DNA of 6,532 nt from Limnobacter sp. (GTDB lineage Bacteria; Pseudomonadota; Gammaproteobacteria; Burkholderiales; Burkholderiaceae_B). A program made the translations under genes and the position numbers. Below the pieces are notes generated by a model. The model did no database searches. It was not told where the DNA came from and was given only the letters and a program-made list of their open reading frames with translations. Location of the stretch: NCBI GenBank assembly GCA_012032215.1, contig JAAURO010000098.1:1-6532 (forward strand), in the 5' to 3' direction. Positions 1 through 5,924 of this stretch are shown here, piece by piece (position 1 is the first letter of the stretch; every line of letters starts with the position of its first letter).

Positions 1-197
1 GGCGCGTTGGTGTGTGCCTCCCGGCGATTCAGGAGGTGCCCGCCGTCTGGGGGGTTCATCTTGCGAAGGGTGAAGGCCGGGCATGTTTGAGCACCGAAGC
101 GCCTGGCGCTGAGGGCGAGTTAACGGCCGCCGAGCAAGTGAGGCTTCAGACGGGGTTTCGGGCAAAGCCTTAGCCGGGCGGCAGATGCCAACGCGCC
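1..197. repeat. GC-rich imperfect palindromic element (long hairpin)
   Basis: The block is markedly richer in GC (about 65-70% in the lines counted) than the rest of the window (about 50%). Its ends are inverted repeats: 1-25 against 173-197 match at 21 of 25 positions, with the first ten perfect (GGCGCGTTGG and CCAACGCGCC). Further nested inverted pairs share nearly the same centre, around position 99-104: TGCCCG 37-42 with 159-164, CCGTCTG 43-49 with 147-153, CTTGC 60-64 with 134-138, and an apical AGCGC-CTG-GCGCT hairpin at 98-110. The whole block can therefore fold as one long interrupted stem. Both strands also carry open frames: + from 3 to a TAG at 171-173, and - from 237 to the left edge after a TGA. 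Neither gives a protein I recognise. It could be a MITE-like or dispersed palindromic element, a structured RNA, or the edge of a larger insertion outside the window. The identity is unknown; the fold is read directly. Confidence 0.6.
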
Positions 198-237
198 GTG
201 GCGTGAAAACGAAGCACAAGCGCCGCAGCGTGAAAAC
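193..237. repeat. Short direct repeat, 27-bp period
   Basis: Two 18-base copies occur at 193-210 and 220-237 and match at 16 of 18 positions, differing only at the seventh and eighth bases (TG against CA). Both end in GCGTGAAAAC. The first copy overlaps the right terminus of the palindromic block, so the repeat may belong to the same element or mark its boundary. The second copy ends 11 bases before the stop codon of the PilZ gene. Confidence 0.55.
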
Positions 238-248
238 TCACATGCACC

Positions 249-1202
249 TTAGTCCCGCGCATAAAGCGGAGACTCAACCTTGCGAATAAGCTTGTCCGTT
301 ACATACCCATGAATGGTAGCAAAAGCACAATCGTTCAGGTTAACAAAAGCCACTCCCACCTTCACCCGATCCGCACCCTCTTCGCGATTTTCTGACATCA
401 CCCTTACCCTTGGCTCCATCAGGTAGCGGCGCTCGCCCAAACAAATCTGAAAGGCAAGGATCATTTCATCGCCCAGACTGATTTTGGCCTTGCTAAACGA
501 GGTGAACTCTGCGCCCCCCGTGGACAAATTCGTCACCACGCCAGAAATAGCCGATGTATCGCGCTTGGACTCTACGCACGATTTCAAAGTTGCCGGTAAA
601 TCACAATTGGCCCGGCGTGCTGCCCGGACCACGCGCTGCTCTACTTTCGTATTCAAAGGCCAGGTAAGAATAATCATGGGGAAAGGGGAAAGGTAGACTT
701 TTTCCACCTGCGCCGAAAAACGGTACACCGAGGTGCCATAAAAAGAGCGAAAATTCCACACTTGGCCTTCTTTGGCAAATACATAGGAACCATCTTTCAT
801 GGGGTGCGACACAATAAAGGCCTGTTTGCCAATGGTGCCCACCAGTTTCACGATACTGGCGTCTTCATCCTGGCCTGGCTGGCTCATCTTCAGGCAGTTT
901 CCAGACTCGGTTGGATCGTCAATAGCCTGCTTTTTGGAGACAGAGGAAGTTTTGTAACTGTCTGGCACCACACTACCCGCCAAACGGCGACTTTCGGTTA
1001 ACAAGCGCGCCCAACGGGGGTTTTGGTACATGCCCTTGGCGGCAAGCTCTTCCAGCTGGCGTTCAGACTCCACCGTTTTGCCTTGTGCCAGCAGCAGCAC
1101 CCCCTCCCCATCGTAAATGGGGAATTTCAGCACCGTACCCACTTCAATGTCGGCTTTGGGCAAGGGCAGAAGGTCGTGCGAATCGGTCTGGATAGTAAGC
1201 AT
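249..1202 (-). CDS. PilZ-domain c-di-GMP-binding protein (PilZN-PilZ, YcgR-like)
   Basis: The 317-residue protein resembles betaproteobacterial flagellar-brake-type c-di-GMP receptors. Residues about 15-70 form an N-terminal segment (VGTVLKFPIYDGEGVLLLAQ, then a QLEELAAKGMY helix). Residues about 75-115 look like a polar linker. Residues about 117-190 resemble the PilZN/YcgR N-domain (KDGSYVFAKEGQVWNFRSF). The PilZ domain follows, with the c-di-GMP signature: an arginine cluster at 190-197 (RVVRAARR, containing RxxxR) and NLSTGG at 225-230 (NxSxxG). No signal peptide or membrane helix is seen, so it is probably cytosolic. By family knowledge it would bind c-di-GMP and alter motility, attachment or exopolysaccharide output. 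The partner cannot be told, because no flagellar or cyclase gene is present here. The ATG at 1200-1202 is the first plausible start but has no clear Shine-Dalgarno sequence. The gene stands alone, with a long spacer upstream and the GC-rich element downstream. Confidence 0.85.
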   Translation of the reverse strand: MLTIQTDSHDLLPLPKADIEVGTVLKFPIYDGEGVLLLAQGKTVESERQLEELAAKGMYQNPRWARLLTESRRLAGSVVPDSYKTSSVSKKQAIDDPTESGNCLKMSQPGQDEDASIVKLVGTIGKQAFIVSHPMKDGSYVFAKEGQVWNFRSFYGTSVYRFSAQVEKVYLSPFPMIILTWPLNTKVEQRVVRAARRANCDLPATLKSCVESKRDTSAISGVVTNLSTGGAEFTSFSKAKISLGDEMILAFQICLGERRYLMEPRVRVMSENREEGADRVKVGVAFVNLNDCAFATIHGYVTDKLIRKVESPLYARD

Positions 1203-1311
1203 TTTGTTGCAACCGTTAAAGTTCTGTTGACTTCTTTACGGCTGTATTCAGACTTAATGAAGAAAATTTGCCCAAAGCATTGGCTGGTAAAGCCCTCAGG
1301 GCAGAGTTACC

Positions 1312-1323
1312 TGGGTTAACCCA
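1312..1323. promoter_or_regulatory. Perfect 12-bp palindrome, possible operator
   Basis: TGGGTTAACCCA reads the same on both strands. It lies about 110 bases upstream of the PilZ start, where a dimeric regulator could act. No regulator family is recognised from the site, and chance cannot be excluded. Confidence 0.25.
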
Positions 1324-1446
1324 TACAAACTCACCATTCAAACGCATTGAACTTTGCAACCCCACATTGCCACCAAGCATTTTACGAGTGCGGAACCACA
1401 CATAGGCTGGCAAATGTCTACATTTCTCAAGGCAAACGGAAGGGTT

Positions 1447-1470
1447 TTTAAACTGGACGCTCAGTTTAAA
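1447..1470. repeat. Perfect 9-bp inverted repeat, 6-base loop
   Basis: TTTAAACTG (1447-1455) and CAGTTTAAA (1462-1470) are perfect complements separated by GACGCT. The pair lies 58 bases past the stop of the DedA-like gene. The stem is AT-rich and is not followed by a run of T on the - strand, so it is a poor intrinsic terminator. It may be an operator or a transcript-end hairpin. Confidence 0.4.
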
Positions 1471-1528
1471 CAAGACTACCCCGAATTAACCCGCATCACC
1501 GCTTTATTACCAGTAGAGCAGCCCATCC

Positions 1529-1953
1529 TTACTGAAGCAGCAAACCTGCCCCGCCTAGGGCCAAATAGCGGGTAAACTTGCCGATTGCCACCAGGATCAT
1601 GAAAACCCACAAGGGGGTTTTCATGACTCCGGCAATAAAAGTAAGGGCATCGCCGCCTACTGGCACCCACGCCAAAAGCAGGGTCCACTTGCCATAGCGG
1701 TTAAATGCATTCTGCCAGCGCGCCAGGCGCTCGGGTTTGAAGTAAAACCATTTTTGTGCTGAAAACCCAGCAAGAAACGACCCAGCACCCAGTTAACCAC
1801 GGCTCCCAGCGTGTTACCCAGACTGGCAACCACAACAAGCACGTACAAAGGGTGGTCGCCTTGGGACTGCAGCGCCAGAAAAACAATCTCGGAATAGAAG
1901 GGCAACACCGTAGCCGCTAGAAAAGCAGACACAAACAGAACAACAAGAGACAT
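1529..1953 (-). pseudogene. yqaA: YqaA-like DedA-family (SNARE-associated PF09335) membrane protein, frameshifted
   Basis: Read from the ATG at 1951-1953, the frame matches the YqaA branch of the DedA family. It has a hydrophobic helix at residues 1-28 with the LPFYSE re-entrant region, then SLGNTLGAVVNWVLGRF at about 44-60. After HK at about 67 the family match jumps to another frame, which continues as WFYFKPERLARWQNAF, LLLAWVPVGGDALTFIAGV and IGKFTRYLALGGAG to a TAA at 1529-1531. One added base in or beside the A5 run at 1751-1755 (- strand) gives a 141-residue protein, essentially the length of E. coli YqaA. As sequenced, translation stops at 1657 with a wrong tail of about 30 residues. 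DedA proteins are inner-membrane proteins linked to undecaprenyl-phosphate or lipid flipping and membrane homeostasis; the role of YqaA itself is not well defined. No clear Shine-Dalgarno sequence precedes the ATG. The gene lies 68 bases downstream of aroG, so read-through transcription is possible. Both halves are well preserved, so a sequencing error is as likely as a true mutation. Confidence 0.8.
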
Positions 1954-2021
1954 GTGAATCAGGAGGCAAGAAGACCAAGCCTACATCGTACACGCATTCA
2001 CCACAAGACAGGGATGGGGTT

Positions 2022-3119
2022 TTACTCTCCCCCGTGCTTCAGGCGGCGCTTGCGCACCCCTTCAGCCAGTATTTCCAGCACCGCCTCGCTGTCGTCCCAA
2101 CCGATGCAGGCATCGGTAATGCTTTGACCAAACGTGAGTGCCCTTGCCTGAAGCTTGCCAGGTTCGAGGTCTTGCCGCCCTTCTACCAAGTGGCTTTCCA
2201 CCATAACACCCATAATACGCTGCTCGCCTTCGGCCAATTGCTCGGCTACACTTGCGCACACGGCTATCTGATTTTTTGGCACTTTAGAGCTGTTGCCGTG
2301 GCTGGCATCGATCATGATGCGAGCAGCCAATCCGCCTTTACCCACCTCGGTGCAAGCCGCCTCTACCGATTCAGCATCGAAATTGGGTGCCTTGCCGCCA
2401 CGCAAAATGACGTGGCAATCCTCGTTGCCTGCAGTGCTTACAATGGCAGAACGCCCTTCCTTGGTAACCGATAAAAAATGGTGTGGGTGCTGAGCAGCCT
2501 TAATGGCATCTACGGCAATTTTTACATTGCCATCGGTGCCATTTTTAAAGCCAACCGGGCAAGACAAGCCCGAAGCCAATTCCCGGTGAATCTGGCTTTC
2601 AGTGGTTCGCGCCCCAATGGCCCCCCAACTGACGAGATCGGCGATAAACTGAGGCGTAATCATGTCGAGAAATTCGGTGCCCGCAGGCAGGCCCAGACTG
2701 TTGATATTGCATAGCACTTCACGTGCCAGCCGTAAACCTTTGTTGATCTGGAAACTGCCGTCCAGATCAGGGTCGTTAATCAAGCCTTTCCAACCCACCG
2801 TGGTGCGAGGCTTTTCAAAATACACCCGCATCACGATTTCCAGATCCTCGGCGAACTGGGCGCGCAATTTAACCAAACGGGTGGCGTACTGCAGGGCGGC
2901 CTGTGAATCGTGAATACTGCACGGGCCAATTACTACAATCAGGCGGTCGTCTGCACCGTGCAGGATTTTGTGCAGGGCATTGCGGCAACCTGCTACGGTA
3001 TGCGCCACCCCGGCAGTTACAGGCACTTGAGCTATCAAACTGGCGGGGGTACTGAGTTCTTTGATTTCCTTGATTCGCAGGTCATCGATCGCCGTGTTCG
3101 TGGTCGATTCGGTGTTCAT
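2022..3119 (-). CDS. aroG: 3-deoxy-7-phosphoheptulonate (DAHP) synthase, class I AroG type
   Basis: This enzyme condenses phosphoenolpyruvate and erythrose 4-phosphate to DAHP, the committed first step of the shikimate pathway to aromatic amino acids, in the cytosol. The 365-residue protein is close to the roughly 350 residues of E. coli AroG/AroF/AroH. Visible landmarks are GPCSIHD (metal-ligand Cys 67), KPRTTVGWKGLINDPDLDG (about 103-121), EFLDMITPQ (149-157), GARTTESQIHRELASGL (169-185), GFKNGTDGN (190-198), DASHGNSSK (ligand His 274), MVESHL (ligand Glu 308) and CIGWDDS (ligand Asp near 342). The ATG at 3117-3119 is chosen because AGGAG lies nine bases upstream. A TTG 21 bases further out would place that ribosome site inside the gene. 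Family members are feedback-inhibited by Phe, Tyr or Trp; which applies here cannot be told from what I see. Its TldD/Nit neighbours are on the same strand but are separated from it by an opposing orphan gene. Confidence 0.95.
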   Translation of the reverse strand: MNTESTTNTAIDDLRIKEIKELSTPASLIAQVPVTAGVAHTVAGCRNALHKILHGADDRLIVVIGPCSIHDSQAALQYATRLVKLRAQFAEDLEIVMRVYFEKPRTTVGWKGLINDPDLDGSFQINKGLRLAREVLCNINSLGLPAGTEFLDMITPQFIADLVSWGAIGARTTESQIHRELASGLSCPVGFKNGTDGNVKIAVDAIKAAQHPHHFLSVTKEGRSAIVSTAGNEDCHVILRGGKAPNFDAESVEAACTEVGKGGLAARIMIDASHGNSSKVPKNQIAVCASVAEQLAEGEQRIMGVMVESHLVEGRQDLEPGKLQARALTFGQSITDACIGWDDSEAVLEILAEGVRKRRLKHGGE

Positions 3120-3239
3120 TGTGTGCTTCTCCTGATTCAAAAAAACAAGGTAAATTCAAAAAACCTAGCACGTGCCAAAGCCGTGGGCAGTAATCTAACC
3201 ATTTTACGCAAAACGTGCAACAAAAACCATTCTGTCAAA
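3120..3239. promoter_or_regulatory. Divergent control region between aroG and the orphan gene
   Basis: This 120-base interval must hold the promoters for both divergent genes. On the - strand a perfect -35-like TTGACA lies at 3233-3238, but no good -10 sits 15-18 bases after it; TAAAAT at 3201-3206 is 26 bases away. TTGCAC (3215-3220) with TAGATT at 17-base spacing is a weak alternative. Other visible signals are the palindrome GCACGTGC at 3168-3175 and two direct copies of ATTCAAAAAA at 3135-3144 and 3154-3163, 19 bases apart, just upstream of the aroG ribosome site. No promoter is called with confidence. Confidence 0.3.
3129..3133 (-). promoter_or_regulatory. Shine-Dalgarno site of aroG
   Basis: AGGAG on the - strand stands nine bases before the ATG at 3119. 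It decides the start in favour of this ATG over the in-frame TTG at 3138-3140, which lies upstream of it. Confidence 0.8.
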
Positions 3240-4417
3240 ATGCACCAAGCGCTACCCACCCACACTTTTCAAGCAAATATCATGGAAACATCCCCACCAC
3301 CTGCAAACCCAGTTGCCGCCCCGGCACCAATACCACACATCGCCGGTTCTTTCGAAAACACCGAACAGACAACGAGCCATTTCAGACAAACCGTGGCGGG
3401 TATAGCGGCTCGCGACAGTTCGAACAGGCTTTCGCCGGATGTTTACCCATGGCAAGCTCAAAATTTACCGCGAATCAAGGACCCGACAGAAGCCCAACGG
3501 GGAGAAATTTCTAATGCTTTGTTTTTAAAAGCGATATCAGAATCTGTTGCGCGATGCGTTCAAGGACTGCCCCTGCACGAGCACAGCTCACCACAAACTG
3601 AACCGTCTAGCCCTGCTTGTTCCGATAAAGAGATCTTTCCTGCTTTACCCTCGCCAATAGAAAGCTTCCTGGAAGCCGCCCCAAATGACCCAGAGCTTGG
3701 GAGATTCTTGCAATGGCTCACTTCATCAGAGCCGCCGCAAGAAAACCCATTCCAAAACCCCTTGTCCACGGAGACTCAAAACCCTGTTGTACCAACCACA
3801 GAATCAGAAAAACCCAAGGACCCAACGAAGCTTGTCTCTTTTTTGAAAACGTACCATTACCCGATGCATTGTTACAAGAAACAGCAGCTGCTGTTGAGAA
3901 AAACGGAATCGGTCCGCTACTTGACTGGATGGTTCAAGGCATTGACCACGAGGCAACCCGCACCCACGAAACTCACGCAAGTCCGCTAAACGGCCCAATA
4001 TCCCAGGGGTTTTCAGAAAAAACAACCACGCATTTGTTAGGCATACTCAAATACTGCGCACGCAAGAAACAGGAACCCACGCAGGAACACAAGAGAAAAA
4101 TGTTGGATATATTGAAAAAACCACTTGAATCAAACCCGAAATACACCAAGGGCTGGAGCTTGGCCGCTGTGCTTGCCAGTTCATTAGAGGTCGGCGCCAT
4201 GGACTCGGCGTGGAGATGCAAGCAAGACAATCAGCCTCTAGTGAACACACTGTACGGCAAAGCGTTTACCTTTAACCTTATTTCTGAGCTCGAATCAAAG
4301 AGTCACACAGAGCCGTCCACAAACAGTCAGAGAAAGCGCCAAAAAACAGTGGCAGACAACAACCCCGTACGCACCAGCAGCCGGCACACGCGCTCATCAC
4401 CCAGATTTAGCAGCTAA
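3240..4417 (+). pseudogene. Unrecognised Pro/Ser/Thr-rich orphan protein, split by a frameshift
   Basis: I do not recognise this protein. Two overlapping + strand frames join into one of 392 residues (378 from the alternative ATG at 3282) if one T is added to the T6 run at 3839-3844, giving VSFFENVPLPD at about 199-209. As sequenced, the first frame runs on to about 3989 with an unrelated tail, and the second continues to TAA at 4415-4417. The first 190 residues are rich in Pro, Ser, Thr and Glu and look mostly disordered (TSPPPANPVAAPAPIP; ESEKPKDP). Residues about 200-350 look helical and folded. The last 30 are basic and Ser/Thr-rich (SQRKRQK, then several Arg-Ser pairs). There is no signal peptide or membrane helix. 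Two segments resemble each other (about 142-161 and 200-231). Neither ATG has a good ribosome site. It faces both neighbours, and its 3' half is lower in GC (37-47% in sampled lines), which suggests accessory or acquired DNA. A secreted effector or a structural scaffold are only guesses. Confidence 0.55.
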
Positions 4418-4447
4418 AGGCTACTGAGGGTTACTGCGTGCCACCCA

Positions 4448-5899
4448 TCACCAACCCATCAATGCGCATGGTGGGTTGGCCACGCCCACGGGCACACTTT
4501 GTCCTTCTTTGCCGCACACGCCGATTCCATCGTCCAAAGCCATGTCGTTGCCTATCATGCTAACCTTGGTCAGTGCATCGGGGCCATTGCCAATCAGGGT
4601 GCCGCCTTTTATCGGGTGGGTGATTTTTCCATTTTCAATTTTGTACGCCAGCGAAGCCGAAAACACAAACTTGCCGCTGGTAATATCCACTTGCCCGCCC
4701 CCAAAGTTGACCGCATAAATACCGTTTTTAACGCTGGCAATAATTTCTTCAGGGTTTTTGTCGCCCGACAGCATGTAGGTGTTGGTCATGCGTGGCATAG
4801 GCAGATGCGCAAAGCTTTCGCGCCGACCATTGCCCGTGGGTTTCATTTTCATAAGCCGTGCGTTGGTGATGTCTTGCATATAGCCTTTCAAAATGCCGTC
4901 TTCAATCAGGACGGTGCATTCGGTGGGATTGCCCTCGTCATCGATATTCAACGATCCCCGACGGTTTTGCAAAGTCCCATCGTCCACTACCGTTACGCCT
5001 TTGGCAGCAACGCGTTCGCCAATGCGCCCGGAAAACGCGCTCGACCCCTTGCGATTAAAATCGCCTTCCAGACCATGGCCGATTGCCTCGTGCAAAAGCA
5101 CGCCCGGCCAGCCTGGGCCAAGCACCACGGTTTGCTCGCCTGCTGAGGCAGGTTTTGCCGACAAATTGGTAATGGCGTTGTCGACCGCGGTGTGGGCGTA
5201 GTACTTCAGCAGTTCATCGGTAAAATAGCCAAAGTCGTAACGACCTCCGCCGCCACCAAAGCCGCTCTCCAGTTTTCCTTTGCTTTCTACCACCACAGAC
5301 ACACTCACACGCACCAAAGGACGCACATCAGCCGCCATTACACCATCGCTGCGCGCCACCAGCACCACGTCATAAGCGCCTACCAAGCTGGCCTGCACCT
5401 GTGTAACGCGTTTGTCGCGTTTGCGTGCAAATCCTTCCAGACGCTTAAGCAAATCCACTTTTTCAGTCGAAGTCAGCGAAGGCAACGGATTCAGGGGGCT
5501 GTAAAGCTGCAAACCCACTCCTTCCTGAAACCCTTTTCTGGTTTTCAGCTTGCGGCTAAGCGACTGCCCGGCAGCCGCAATTTCACGCACCGATTTGGCT
5601 GCCAGCAAAACAGGCTTGCTGCCAATTTCATCGGAATAGGCAAACGCGGTTTTATCGCCACTGACTGCACGCACGCCCACGCCTTGTTCAATGCTGTAGG
5701 AACCGGACTTCACAATGCCCTCATCAAGCGACCAGCCTTCTATGCAGCCGTGCTGAAAATACAGGTCGGCAAAATCCAGCTTGTGGGCAAACAACTCTGC
5801 GAAGGCTTTTTGAATGTCGCCCTCGTGAATGCCATAAGGAGTCCAAAGTGTATCTTGGGCCAGCGCCAAACTGGACAGTGTGGATTCTATTGGTTTCAT
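4448..5899 (-). CDS. tldD: TldD metalloprotease-like protein (3' end out of frame)
   Basis: TldD, with its partner TldE/PmbA (not in this window), forms a cytosolic zinc protease. In E. coli it matures microcin B17 and degrades unfolded peptides and the antitoxin CcdA. The zinc motif HEAIGH is at residues 270-275 (HExxxH), in LLHEAIGHGLEGD. A later Cys in GVCGKEGQS (about 462) is at the usual third-ligand region, and a Gly-rich stretch GFGGGGGRYDFG is at 213-224. The ATG at 5897-5899 gives 483 residues as read, against 481 in E. coli. An upstream extension to 5962 would overlap the nit gene and adds a non-family segment. The last seven residues as read (PCALMGW) are not family-like. Adding one base near the CCC at 4473-4475 gives NPTMRIDGLVMGGTQ and a TAA at 4431-4433, 489 residues, matching the conserved GLxVGGT ending. 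The gene lies 25 bases after nit, probably in one operon, and ends tail to tail with the orphan gene. Confidence 0.92.
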   Translation of the reverse strand: MKPIESTLSSLALAQDTLWTPYGIHEGDIQKAFAELFAHKLDFADLYFQHGCIEGWSLDEGIVKSGSYSIEQGVGVRAVSGDKTAFAYSDEIGSKPVLLAAKSVREIAAAGQSLSRKLKTRKGFQEGVGLQLYSPLNPLPSLTSTEKVDLLKRLEGFARKRDKRVTQVQASLVGAYDVVLVARSDGVMAADVRPLVRVSVSVVVESKGKLESGFGGGGGRYDFGYFTDELLKYYAHTAVDNAITNLSAKPASAGEQTVVLGPGWPGVLLHEAIGHGLEGDFNRKGSSAFSGRIGERVAAKGVTVVDDGTLQNRRGSLNIDDEGNPTECTVLIEDGILKGYMQDITNARLMKMKPTGNGRRESFAHLPMPRMTNTYMLSGDKNPEEIIASVKNGIYAVNFGGGQVDITSGKFVFSASLAYKIENGKITHPIKGGTLIGNGPDALTKVSMIGNDMALDDGIGVCGKEGQSVPVGVANPPCALMGW

Positions 5900-5924
5900 G
5901 CAAGCACCTGTTGACTTTGCACGT

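Larger units (their letters stand above)
1203..1528. other. Gene-free spacer upstream of the PilZ gene
   Basis: This 326-base spacer holds no convincing gene. A - strand frame at 1216-1473 needs a TTG start without a ribosome site, and a short + strand frame runs into the antisense of the DedA gene. It does contain several inverted repeats: GCCCTCAGGGC at 1292-1302, the perfect 12-base palindrome TGGGTTAACCCA at 1312-1323, AAATGT-CT-ACATTT at 1412-1425, and the 9-bp stem at 1447-1470. It presumably carries the promoter of the PilZ gene and the end of the DedA transcript, but no convincing -35/-10 pair was found. Confidence 0.5.

Noticed and set aside
1..197. Integron attC site
   Set aside because: The block is palindromic, but the terminal bases do not fit the RYYYAAC and GTRRRRY-type core sites, and no integrase is present.
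1235..1260. Sigma-28 (flagellar) promoter upstream of the PilZ gene
   Set aside because: GCCGTAAA at 1235-1242 resembles a -10 element, but the region 11 bases upstream matches the -35 consensus poorly.
1216..1473. 85-residue - strand frame just upstream of the PilZ gene
   Set aside because: It needs a TTG start without a ribosome site, resembles no family, has the unremarkable composition of spacer DNA, and would make the 9-bp inverted repeat straddle its start.
1354..1575. Short + strand frame ending inside the DedA-like gene
   Set aside because: It overlaps the 3' end of the DedA-like gene in antisense, has no convincing ribosome site, and shows no recognisable motif.
1748..1758. Programmed -1 frameshift in the DedA-like gene
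   Set aside because: The slip site C-AAA-AAT is not the canonical heptamer, no stimulatory structure is evident, and no such mechanism is known in this family. A missing base is simpler.
2910..3239. 5' extension of the orphan's reading frame through the start of aroG
   Set aside because: This part is the antisense of well-conserved DAHP synthase sequence. The orphan more plausibly starts at the ATG at 3240 or 3282.
4499..5914. Long + strand frames opposite tldD
   Set aside because: They are antisense to strongly conserved TldD sequence, lack ribosome sites, and show no motif of their own.
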